In this document: positions 1 through 9,177 of the stretch, piece by piece
How the letters are laid out: every line of letters starts with the position of its first letter
Numbering within the stretch: position 1 is the first letter of the stretch
Origin: Neocallimastix lanati (nom. inval.)
Taxonomy: Eukaryota > Neocallimastigomycota > Neocallimastigomycetes > Neocallimastigales > Neocallimastigaceae
NCBI GenBank assembly: GCA_016946835.1
Contig: JACVTC010000220.1
Coordinates: forward strand, 128,001-142,500
DNA length: 14,500 bases
Reading direction: 5' to 3'
Made by a program: the position numbers and the translations under genes
The notes under the pieces: generated by a model
Told to the model about the DNA's origin: nothing
What the model saw: only the letters and a program-made list of their open reading frames with translations
Databases searched by the model: none

Positions 1-183
1 AAAAAAAAAAAAAAAAAAAAAAATCCTAATTGATACTTAGGATATTGAAATATTAAGTCTTTGATTTCTAAAATAAATTCAAAAATCATTCTCCTTATAA
101 ATAATTGTTTTTTTTTGGGGGCTTTTGAGGGTTTGAAGACACCTCTTTCCCAATACAACTTTTTTTTTTTTTTTTTTTTTATT

Positions 184-675
184 TCACTTGATTTTTTTAC
201 CATTTAATTTTCTTATCCAAAGTCCTTGATTCTTTAGTCCATGAGTAATGAGACATAGTAAGAATATTATTAATGAGATGATTAAAATAATACATAATAA
301 GTTTTTTTTTTTTCTATTTTTTAAAGCAGCATAATTGAGATATAGCACTGATAGCTGAAAGAGGAAAGGAATTCTCAATTCACGAGTTATATCATAGGAG
401 ACTAACAAAAGAATTATGAGATTTAAATCCATAACTCCAATAAAGTCCTCTATTAATATCTTTTTTTGAGCTTTAGAGTATCTGATCTTATTTGAAACAA
501 AGAGAGAAGTATAATATAAAACAAGAATAAGAATAATTATTATTATTATGATAAGCATTTTTTTCTTATTTTTTTTTTAACGGCAGCAATAATTGTTTCA
601 TCTTTATTAATTAAATAGTTAATAAAATATATGTAATAAAAAGAAATAATAAAAAAAAAAAGATAAAAAAATAAA

Positions 676-711
<36 letters not shown>

Positions 712-996
712 AAGGATAATATTTTATCAGTGAAAAAAGAATTACTAAATTCAATGATAATTACTTCAGGATAAAAGTATATACACTCCAAATTTCTATT
801 AAGAAAAATTTGAAAAAGTATTTGAAAAAAAAATACCAGGAGTTAAAATTTCATATTGTTGGATGTTCCAAATGGAATCAAAAGGTTTCTTTTCAACATT
901 TAAGAAAAAAAATTTAATATCTAATAACACATTGATTTTTTTATCCGTGGTATAATACACTCATGGACTAATGCTAAAATGAAGGAATATATTCAT
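184..996 (-). pseudogene. Broken multi-pass membrane-protein-like coding remnant
   Basis: Three minus-strand open stretches line up head to tail but in different frames: 996-799, 791-546 and 558-184. The first starts at ATG 994-996. It reads MNIFLHFSISP, a TGA at 961-963, then VYYTTDKKINVLLDIK and DSIWNIQQYEILTPG. A one-base change in the T9 run (about 827-835) would carry it into NLECIYFYPEVIIIEFSNSF. A second homopolymer near 560-580 separates that from the last part. The last part is 124 residues with about four hydrophobic segments (IIIIIIILILVLYY; LNLIILLLV; FLFQLSVLYL; LLCIILIISLIIFLL). A poly-Phe tract comes from T32. I do not recognise the family. The breaks sit mostly in homopolymers, so they may be decay or sequencing error. 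Confidence 0.4.
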
Positions 997-1133
997 TCTA
1001 GATTCAAAAAAAAAAAAAAAAATTTAAGGATAATATTTTATCAGTGAAAAAAGAATTACTAAATTCAATGATAGTTACTTCAGGATAAAAGTATATACAC
1101 TCCAAATTTCTATTAAGAAAAATTTGAAAAAGT

Positions 1134-1180
<47 letters not shown>

Positions 1181-1282
1181 AATACCAGGAGTTAAAATTT
1201 CATATTGTTGGATGTTCCAAATGGAATCAAAAGGTTTCTTTTCAACATTTAAGAAAAAAAAATTTAATATCTAATAACACAT
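707..1282. repeat. Imperfect tandem duplication (copies 707-932 and 1021-1282)
   Basis: The two copies begin AATTTAAGGATAATATT and end CTAATAACACAT, 314 bases apart at their left edges. Outside the A runs I see only one clear substitution (GATAATTAC versus GATAGTTAC). The second copy has a 42-base A tract (1138-1179) where the first has about nine A. Each copy is preceded by an A run (677-708 and 1006-1022). The first copy is part of the broken coding remnant, so the duplication copied an internal segment of it. Confidence 0.95.
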
Positions 1283-1340
1283 CCAATAATACAAACTCAG
1301 AAAGTCTCAGTTCAACTAATTTTAGTATGTGTTACAAATA
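1021..1340 (-). pseudogene. Second partial copy of the membrane-protein-like remnant
   Basis: This is the minus-strand reading of the duplicated segment: DIKFFF, LNVEKKPFDSIWNIQQYEIL, then after a T42 interruption EVTIIEFSNSFFTDKIL. It repeats the first copy but lacks its upstream part. Instead it is preceded by a different open stretch, read from about 1333 to 1283 (KLVELRLSEFVLLD). The T42 expansion and frame change make it non-functional as it stands. It could be a duplicated exon of one damaged gene. Confidence 0.35.
1138..1179. repeat. Pure A42 tract
   Basis: Forty-two uninterrupted A bases lie inside the second duplicate copy, at a site where the first copy has nine. Similar pure runs lie at 677-708 (A32) and 13569-13614 (A46). 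Confidence 0.95.
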
Positions 1341-1842
1341 TCAATTTATGAACCTAATGCTCCTAATACTACCTAATCTAATTGTATTTCTCCATATCCA
1401 TTTTTTTTTTTCCATAATGCTCAACACAAAAAAAAGTTTTCCCTTTTTTTTTTTTTTTTTTTTACGTCTTAGTTGAAATACCAATTGATGCAAGGGATAA
1501 GAATTTTTTTGTAAAAAAAAAAAAAAAAAAAAAATTATTAATGTAAATGAGATATTAAAATATTTTAGTAAAATAAATTAAAAATTTTAATATCATTGTA
1601 TATAGTATCTATATAGAAATAGATTATTATTCTTAGAAAATGAATTGATATAGATTTATATTTAAAAAAAAAAAAAAAGATTGAAAAAAAAAAAAAGAAA
1701 AAAAGACATTAAAAATATAAATGTCAAATCAAATCATAAAAATTATATTATAAAAAAAAAAAAAAAAAAGTATCATTAAAATATCATTTTAATTTTTTTT
1801 TTTTTTTATTCTGTATTCAAATCTGTTTAATTGTTCTTGGCT

Positions 1843-1876
1843 TTAAAGTGATCGACTCCCGTCTGACGTTGGTTAT
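1843..1876. other. Isolated GC-rich island 1
   Basis: About half of these 34 bases are G or C, against roughly one in ten in the surroundings. Both strands can be read as protein. Plus reads DRLPSDVGYLLSVKENLIPIN before TAA, after a CTTTAAAG acceptor-like site. Minus reads NNQRQTGVDHFKAKNN before TAA, after a TCTTTTACAG acceptor. The minus reading has the better splice signal. Neither matches a family I know. It may be a relic exon or part of an RNA. Confidence 0.4.
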
Positions 1877-2528
1877 TTACTATCTGTAAAAGAAAACCTG
1901 ATTCCAATAAATTAAATTCATAATCCAAAATAATTTTTTTTTTCTTTTTTATGAATTTTTAACTTTAGTTTATATTTATTTTTTATTTTTTGTAAAGAAA
2001 ACATTTCACAATGGTTTCGTTTCACTTTCCTCTGATAAGAAAATGAAATAGTCTTGTTAAATCAAATAGGAAAGACAAAATATAAACCTATTTTTTTTTT
2101 CTCATTAAAAATAATAATATTAATAAATTTAAACTCTATATTGATATTGTCTTAAATATTATCAATGGTAAATAAAATTTCTTGATAAGACTAGTAAAAT
2201 ATGATGAAAGTGGAATTCAAACAAAAATCTTTCTAAAAATCTACAAGATTCAGCTCTCAATTATTCATGCTTATCTCAAAAAAAAAAAAAATTATCAAAT
2301 CGGCATGAAATACATTTACTTTATGACAAAATTAAAAATTTATATTTTTAAAAAATATTATTTCTAAATTCTAAAGATATTTTGAACTTAAAGAAGAAAT
2401 ACGGAATTCTGATTATACTAAAGATATTAAATATATATATATATATTAGAACAATTTGATTTAGGGATTTGACTCAGTCTACAAGAAAAATAAAATCAGA
2501 ATAAAATTAATAATTACTTTCATATAAT

Positions 2529-2529
2529 A

Positions 2530-2619
<90 letters not shown>
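2529..2619. repeat. ATT trinucleotide arrays
   Basis: Two near-pure (ATT)n blocks, about 2529-2560 and 2566-2619, are separated by ACCATTT. Confidence 0.9.
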
Positions 2620-2976
2620 CATTTAATTATCCACAAGTACAATATCATTATTTCTCTAAAAATATTTGAAATTACAAAATAAGTTAAAAAGAATAATTTG
2701 TCCATCCATGACTTTAAATTTTTTAATTATAATAATTTAATAATTTATTTAATTAGTTTTCCATTAATGAAAATCATAATAAATAATTTTTAATTTTTAA
2801 TTTTTAATATAAAAAAAAAAAACGTACAATTTCTATTGTATTATTGTATTATTCATTTATTTATGTATACATTAATTTTTAATTTTTTGAAATATCATTA
2901 AAGCAATAAGAATTTATTGAAATAAAAAATAAATAGTAATATAAAGCAAAGTATAGGGAATGTCTTTTTTTTCTAG

Positions 2977-3073
2977 GTCCACGTCGACGCCAAAGCGGTA
3001 TAGCAAAGAATCCATTGAGAGTCTGATACGTTTAAGGGAGAGAGACTGAAGGCTATATCATCCCCAGTCTAAG
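2977..3073. other. Isolated GC-rich island 2 (exon relic or small structured RNA)
   Basis: By hand count 46 of about 97 bases are G or C, in flanks that are nearly all A and T. On plus, TTTTTTTTCTAG at 2965-2976 resembles an acceptor and is followed by STSTPKRYSKESIESL and IRLRERD, then TGA at 3047-3049. On minus, a T tract plus CTTAG ends at 3069 and opens 31 codons (TGDDIAFSLSPLNVSDSQW...) up to TAG at 2973-2975. As RNA, GGTATAGC (2997-3004) can pair with GCTATATC (3052-3059), one G-U. AGACTG (3043-3048) can pair with CAGTCT (3065-3070). I see no tRNA, 5S, U2, U4, U5 or U6 signature. Confidence 0.4.
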
Positions 3074-3980
3074 AAAAAAAAAAAAAAAAATTAAATAACC
3101 AAATAATATAAGATAAAAAATTATAAAAACTTTTAATCTATATCTATATAAATCTTTAATTTTAAGTATTTACTTTATTTTTGTAATACAGTAATATATA
3201 TTTATATATATATATATATTTATATACATATTTTTTTTATTTTTAGACAAGGAATAAATATTCAAAGTTGAGTCATCTTTTAATCATTGACTTCCTTATT
3301 TTAAGTTTTTATATTTTTAACAATATAGCACAGAAAAGTTATAAATTAAAATAGAATAAAAGAAAAATCACACAAATTAAATAAAAAAAAGGAAATATAA
3401 ATATATATATATTTACTTATTTATGTATATACATATATATATATTTTTTATTATTTAATTTTATTAATTATGTATTTTTTTTTTTTATTTAATTTTATTA
3501 ATAGCATCTCTTTAATTAAAGATTAATCCTTTATAAATAATTTATTCATAATTTTAAAATCATAATTCAAAATAAAATTATCTCTTTAAAGCGATCATCA
3601 ATACAGAACTTTAAAATGATATAATAAAATTAGGCATTTTTTCCTTTGAAAGAAAATTGTAAAATGTAAAACAAGAAATAACTAATTAAAATGATTTTAT
3701 CATGAGAATGTCTTTCATAAAAAAGAACGAAAAAAAAAAAATTCTTTAAAACACTTTTTTTTACTTTTTTTACTTTTTTTTCTTTTTCTTTTTTTTCTTT
3801 TATTTTTATGTTTTACTTTTTTTTGTTTTATTAAATTTTAAATAATAAATTAGACCAATTAAATTTTATATATTGACCATTTTTTTTTCTCTAAGATGAA
3901 ACATTAAATATTTTTTAAAAATTAATTCAAAAAATAAAGAATCTGTAAAATATAATAATTAAATAATTGAATAATAATAA
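3070..3980. other. AT-rich spacer, no gene seen
   Basis: TA dinucleotide runs (about 3193-3220 and 3400-3444) and T-rich blocks such as 3750-3830 dominate. Nothing here reads as protein for more than a few codons outside low complexity. CTTTAAAGCGATCATC near 3584 resembles CTTTAAAGTGATCGAC of island 1, but the match is short. Confidence 0.6.
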
Positions 3981-4510
3981 AATAAAAAGAGTATTTATTA
4001 ATAAATAATAAATAATAAAAAGAGTATTTATTAGTAAATAATAAATAATAAAAAGAGTATTTATTAATAAATAATAAATAATAAATAATAATGAAAAAGA
4101 GCATTTAATAATAAATAATAAATAATAAATAATAAATAATAAATAATAAATAATAAATAATAAATAATAAATAATAAATAATAAATAATAAATAATAAAT
4201 AATAAATAATAAATAATAAATAATAAATAATAAATAATAAATAATAAATAATAAATAATAAATAATAAATAATAAAAAGAGTATTTATTAATAAATAATA
4301 AATAATAAATAATGGAATAATAAATAATAAATAATAAAAAGAGTATTTATTAATAAATAATAAATAATAAATAATAAAAAGAGTATTTATTAATAAATAA
4401 TAAATAATAAATAATAAAAAGAGTATTTATTAATAAATAATAATAATAAAGAGTATTTATTAATATATAATAAATAATAAATAATAAAAAGAGTATTTAT
4501 TAATAAATAA
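3981..4510. repeat. AATAAAT satellite with a higher-order unit carrying AAAAAGAGTATTTATTAATAAATA
   Basis: A 7-base unit (AATAAAT) is repeated about 25 times at roughly 4100-4275. Flanking it on both sides are copies of a 31-40 base unit that adds AAAAAGAGTATTTATT. Copies start near 3984, 4017 and 4050, a diverged one near 4093, then 4274, 4336, 4376, 4416, about 4447 and 4486. Spacing is 33 on the left and about 40 on the right. Each unit contains TATTTATTAATAAATA, a perfect 16-base palindrome. Apparent reading frames through it are repeat artefacts. Confidence 0.9.
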
Positions 4511-4557
4511 TTGAATAATTAACAAATCATTAATAAGTAATCAATAATACATAATTA

Positions 4558-4595
4558 ATAATATTTATGGATATAATAATATTTATGGATATAAT
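4558..4595. repeat. 18-base direct duplication
   Basis: TAATATTTATGGATATA occurs twice in succession at the right edge of the satellite. Confidence 0.85.
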
Positions 4596-4844
4596 ATAAA
4601 TTATTATTTGTTAATTATCTAAAAACATATAATTAATTTATTTACTTTTTAAAAATTATTATTATTTAAAATATTATTATTTATTATTTAGAATATTATT
4701 ATTTATTATTATTATTATTATATATGAAATAAAAAAAAAAAAAAACATAAAAAAAAAAAAAGCATAATAAATGATGATGTTAAAATGATTTTTCCTCTTT
4801 TTTTACTTTTCCTTTTATTCTTTTTTTTTTTAAAAAAAAAAACA

Positions 4845-4946
4845 TTATAAATGAGAGTTATCCATCAATTTAAGCAATAGAATTGCAGTATTCAAGCATT
4901 TCTTTAAATGACTATATTCTATTGGTTCATTAGAATGGTAATTGAT
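4845..4946 (-). other. Possible orphan terminal exon (33 codons)
   Basis: The minus strand reads INYHSNEPIEYSHLKKCL, NTAILLLKLMDNSHL and then TAA (4847-4845). An acceptor-like TAAATAG precedes it (AG at 4948-4947). The composition is protein-like with little homopolymer, unlike its flanks. No upstream exon is convincing. The nearest ATG on that strand reads MSHESRH before a GTGATT at about 5081. I do not recognise the peptide, and it may be chance. Confidence 0.2.
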
Positions 4947-5076
4947 CTATTTATTATTTATTTTTCAAAATTTTATTTTTTATTCTTTATCCATGTTTTT
5001 TTTTTTTTTCCATTTAATCATCCATCAATATAAATGTAAATATAAATATGTGATAAATGAATAAAGAGTAATATAA

Positions 5077-5098
5077 TCACATGTCTACTTTCATGTGA
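5077..5098. promoter_or_regulatory. Inverted TCACATG-N8-CATGTGA pair
   Basis: A perfect 7-base dyad has two CACATG half elements separated by eight bases. CANNTG cores are bound by basic helix-loop-helix factors. The role is inferred. Confidence 0.25.
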
Positions 5099-5398
5099 CA
5101 TAATGGTTAGTTTTTATTTATATTTAAAGTTTTTTTAATTTATTTCATTTATATTTACCATATTTTGAGTAACCAATAATCTTATCCAAGATTAGCTTTC
5201 ATCTTTTTCAATGAATTTAATTCCTTAACAAAATTTTCCATTTTATTTTAATATTATTTTAATTTTATTAATTTTATTAATTTTATTCATATTTTATTAT
5301 TAATTTTATTATTAATTTTATTATTAATTTTAATTAGTGTTGAGATAACAAATAATGTCATAAATCTAAAAATAAAACATAAATGGAAACGATTAAAT

Positions 5399-5404
5399 CA
5401 CGTG
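5399..5404. promoter_or_regulatory. CACGTG E-box
   Basis: TCACGTGTC gives the canonical core recognised by Pho4/Cbf1-type factors in yeasts. No gene is assigned to it. Confidence 0.25.
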
Positions 5405-5648
5405 TCAATCTAAAGGTTAAAATTAAAATAAAAAATGATGAAATCAGCAATTTTCATGTTAAAATAAAAAATTTAAAATAAATTTTCCACAATTATTCTA
5501 TATAATCACCAGCCAATAATAGTTGAAATAGCATAATACAAAACCTACAAAAATAATCATTGAATAGAAATATAAAAGATTGAATATATAATATAATATA
5601 TTTATTATTTATTATTTAATATTCTATTATTATTCTATTATAATTTAT

Positions 5649-5725
5649 AATTATTCATTTATTATTTATAATTATTCAATTATTATTTATAATTATTCAA
5701 TTATTATTTATAATTATTCAATGAT
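5649..5725. repeat. 21-base tandem repeat AATTATTCAATTATTATTTAT
   Basis: Three consecutive, nearly identical copies are followed by a partial one. The first has CATTT in place of CAATT. Confidence 0.85.
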
Positions 5726-6776
5726 TCTATGATTATTTAATTATTATATATGATTTTTTAAATTTTTTAAAAAAAAATTTTTTTTTTTAAAAAAAATGTT
5801 AAAATACAGATAAAAAAATAAAAAAACAAAAGATGTTGATCTTTTTCAGTTTTTTTCTGTATTTTTGCAAATATGTTTATTTGACTTTTAAGTCATTTTT
5901 AGAATATAATTTTTTATTAAAGAGAGAGAATAATTGAATATGAAATTATGAATAATAATAAAATAATAAATAATAATAAAAAAATAAATAATAATAAAAT
6001 AATAATAAAATAATAATAAAATAATAATTTAATATAGTAATATATTGTATTTATATTATAATATTTAAATTTAATATATTATATTATACTATATTTCAAT
6101 TAAGGATTCAATTAGAATAGTGTTGAAAACTTTTAAAAAGAAATATATAGAGAAATATATTACAATATATTTTAAAACAATTAATCAAATAAACTTATTT
6201 CAACTACTAATATATATTTTAATATATAAAGAATATATTCATATTAAATATTAAATATAAAATTTTTATTTTTTATTTTTTTTTTTTTTTTTTTATTACT
6301 TTTTTTTTTATTATTAAATAAAATTTATTTATTTTTTTTTTTTTAATTGATTTCAATGAAATTAATTTAAATTAAAAATTGAATAAATAAAAAAAATAAA
6401 AAAAGCATAAAAAATAAAAAAAAAAAAAAAAGTAATAAAAAAAAGAAAATAACTGAAATAATAAAAAAAAAATTTTTTTTTTTAGTATAAAATATTCAAA
6501 CTTTGTCCTCATCTTTTTTTATTTTTATTTTTTTATTTTATTTTATTTATTTTTATTTTTTAATTATATATCAATTTTATTATTTGAATATTTAAAAGTT
6601 AATTTTTATACTATTTATAAATACGTTAAAAAATAACTTTAACTTTATACTAATTTGTTCATAAATATATAATAAAAGAGGGGAAAATACAACTAATGTA
6701 TTATTAAGCTTTATTATTTTCATATATATATATATATATAATTTTTTTTTTATATATATTATATTATTATCAGTTC

Positions 6777-6809
<33 letters not shown>

Positions 6810-7446
6810 TAAATAAAAATAGAAATAAAATTATTCAAATATGAAAGCAAAATAAAACCAAAAAAAATATTTGTATAGCTTATATATTATTAAAAAAACT
6901 GATATTATAAATATTTTAAAATAGAATACCTGATGGTTAGTTGAATATGCTAACAATAAAGATATATACAAGGTAGGTTATATAAAATTTATATATATTT
7001 ATTTATAATATAGTATTAATACCTAGAATGAAAAAAAAAAAATTTTTTTATTTGTTTTTTCTTGGGAAAAATTATGTACAGGTAAATATATTTTTATTCT
7101 AATATTTTAAAATATTTTTATAACAAAATATATTGGCATAACCCATAAAAAATATTATTATTATTATTATTATTATACCATTATTATTTTATAAAAATAA
7201 AAATATTATGCAATCATGTTTTTTTTTTTTTAAAGTTAAACTCTTTTCTTATTTATTAAACATTGTTTATAGCTTTAATATAACAAAAAAAAAAATAATA
7301 TTATAATTTATAAAAAACAATACAGTTCATAAAAACAGTAGATATACCCAATTATTATATATTTCTATTTATTTATAATTATTAATACATTAGTTTTAAG
7401 ATGGAATTAAAAAATAATTTGATTTATAAATTTCAATTCAATTCAA

Positions 7447-7498
7447 ATATATAGAAATTTCACTTTTTATTATATTAAAAAGTGAAATTTCTATATAT
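7447..7498. repeat. Perfect 22-bp inverted repeat with an 8-base loop
   Basis: The left arm 7447-7468 (ATATATAGAAATTTCAC plus TTTTT) is exactly complementary to the right arm 7477-7498. One further A-T pair is possible, giving a 23-bp stem and 6-base loop. TTTCTATATATCT is repeated again just after (about 7503-7515). It could be an extruding cruciform, a tiny MITE-like element or a transcribed hairpin. Confidence 0.9.
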
Positions 7499-7931
7499 CT
7501 AATTTCTATATATCTATATAATGTTGTTTATTTAAAAAAAAAATACAACTTTATATTTATTTATTGTTTTTTATACTAAAAGTATAAAATAATATTTATT
7601 TAGATAATAAATAGTCTTAATTTTTTTTTTTTTTTTTTTTTGTAATTTATTAATAAATTTATTTAAAATAGAAATTTATAAATTTGAAATTTGATAAATT
7701 TCATCTAACCCTTAATTTTAACTTTATTTAAAATAAAATTTTAATATATGAATCAATATATTCAACATATATTAAAGTAAATAAATTTATAATAGTTAAT
7801 AAAAAAATATTCAAATATATATACCAATAATAAATAATTAAATATAGATAAATAAATATAAATATATAATAATTAAATATATAAAAATTAAAGAGTATAA
7901 AATAAAAAAAAATATTTGAATTTTTAGTTAT

Positions 7932-7965
7932 TTCTATTTAAAAATAAAATTATTTTTAAATAGAA
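7932..7965. repeat. Perfect 16-bp inverted repeat with a 2-base centre
   Basis: TTCTATTTAAAAATAA (7932-7947) and its exact complement (7950-7965) surround AA. Confidence 0.9.
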
Positions 7966-8998
7966 TATATTTTAAATATAATATAAATATATTTCAATAT
8001 ATTCAATAATATATTAATAAGCCTAATGAAATTCTAATTTTTTATTTTTTATCAAATTGACTTCATAAAATAAAAATACTAATAGAAAAAAAAGAATAAA
8101 ATAATTCATACAATGAATAATGAAAATAAACAAAGAAAATAAATAATAAAATTAAATAATTATTATTTCTATTAGAGTATGAATTTCAAATCATTTTCAT
8201 AACAATTTTTTATATTTATTTATAAAATTAAAAATTAATCTAAATAAAATAAAACTAAAAATAAATAAATAACAACAATAATAATAAAAATAAGTAATAA
8301 AGAAGTTCATTAAAATTAAAAATAATTACAATAATATTATTAATATAGTATAAATGATTTAAATAATTATATTATTAATAATAATAAAGAAGTGAGTACT
8401 AATAATAATAATAATGATGATAATAATAATAAATTATTTTATGTAACTATTTTTTAAATATTTAAAATAGTATGCCATTAATATTTTATTAGTAATATAT
8501 TTTGCACTTTTGTTGATATATATTTATATATATTTTACTATTAATTATTAATCAAATATTATAAAAATATTATAAAAAAATACTAATCAATTCATATTTT
8601 CTTTACATTTATTAATTTTATATTATTTATTCATATTTTTTTTATTAATACAGAAAGGAAAAAAAATATTTAAATATAAATTATTTATTACATTAATGAA
8701 ATTAAAATCGTCATAAAAGAAAGGAAATAATAAGCTTTGAAATAAATAATTATGTGATAAATATTACAAAAATATTAAAAGAAAAAAAAATTGTACTACA
8801 ACATTATATGGTCATCAATAATATTATATAATATATATAATATATATTAAATAATTAAAACAAAAGGAAGAAAAATTAAAAAAAAAAAAAAAAGATAAAT
8901 ATATTTAGTTTTCAATTTAATACATTCTTTAATACAAATAAAAAGTTTGAAATCCATTTTTTTTTTTTTATTATAATTTAAAGGAGAGCAACTTAATA

Positions 8999-9177
8999 TT
9001 CTTTATAAATTTTATTATAAAGAATTGATTATATAAAAAAAATTAAAAAGAAAAAAAAAAAGAAAAAAGAAAAAAGAAAAAAGTCAAATAATAAATAATA
9101 AAATTTAATATTTATTTTATTTTATTTTTTTTTTTACATTTTTTTTTTTTTTTTTTTTTTTTTTATAAAGTTTAAGC
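8999..9177 (+). promoter_or_regulatory. Leader and likely promoter tract of the cyclin gene
   Basis: A 10-bp inverted repeat (TTCTTTATAA / TTATAAAGAA, 8999-9008 and 9015-9024) is followed by A-rich sequence with AAAAAAG blocks (about 9045-9085). A T-rich block with 26 consecutive T at 9139-9164 lies just before TATAAAGTTTAAGC-ATG. Poly(dT) tracts directly upstream of genes commonly exclude nucleosomes in fungi. No TATA box can be singled out in such AT-rich DNA, so the promoter role is inferred from position. Confidence 0.35.

Larger units (their letters stand above)
1300..2960. other. AT-rich spacer without a supported gene
   Basis: The stretch holds homopolymers and degenerate AT sequence apart from the GC-rich patch at 1843-1876. 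An open stretch at 2182-2367 on the plus strand reads RLVKYDESGIQTKIFLKIYK and starts only with TTG. It contains an A12 run and matches no family I know. A 38-base exon-like piece at 1473-1510 (acceptor CTTAG, reading EIPIDARDKNFF, then GTAAAA) is too short to call. TATTATTATT arrays lie at about 2529-2619. Confidence 0.6.
4510..5580. other. Spacer of slightly higher complexity, no confident gene
   Basis: Besides the exon-like piece it holds an inverted TCACATG/CATGTGA pair (5077-5098), one CACGTG (5399-5404), CCAAT-like boxes near 5172 and 5514 and an AATTTTATTATT repeat (about 5283-5333). The mix looks more like regulatory or old genic DNA than the pure AT spacer around it, but no gene can be tied to it. 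Confidence 0.4.
5600..9000. other. Long AT-rich spacer, no gene seen
   Basis: AATAATAAA arrays (about 5949-6030), A/T homopolymer blocks (6260-6540, 6780-6807, 7619-7641), TA runs and the two hairpins listed separately are all I can identify. A donor-like AAGGTAGGT at 6970-6978 and an acceptor-like ATGTACAG ending at 7081 flank no coding sequence. Confidence 0.6.

Noticed and set aside
1473-1510. Exon-like piece EIPIDARDKNFF between CTTAG and GTAAAA
   Set aside because: It is only 38 bases and cannot be joined in phase to either GC island. Acceptor- and donor-like strings are common in this DNA.
2182-2367. 61-codon plus-strand open frame RLVKYDESGIQTKIFL...
   Set aside because: It has only a TTG start and an A12 run, ends in low complexity and has no recognisable motif. 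The middle looks mildly protein-like, but a reverse-transcriptase-like reading could not be supported.
2977-3073. Island 2 as a known spliceosomal or ribosomal RNA
   Set aside because: TCTGATACG recalls a piece of U2, but the rest does not fit. No U4, U5, U6, 5S or tRNA signature is visible.
3922-4104. Minus-strand open frame reading LLFINKYSFYY repeats
   Set aside because: It is the translation of the AATAAAT/AAAAAGAG satellite; the periodic peptide follows from the DNA repeat.
6947-7081. Possible mini-gene ATG...ACAAG|GTAGGT with acceptor ATGTACAG at 7081
   Set aside because: The spliced reading stops immediately after MLTIKIYTR, so there is no coding support.
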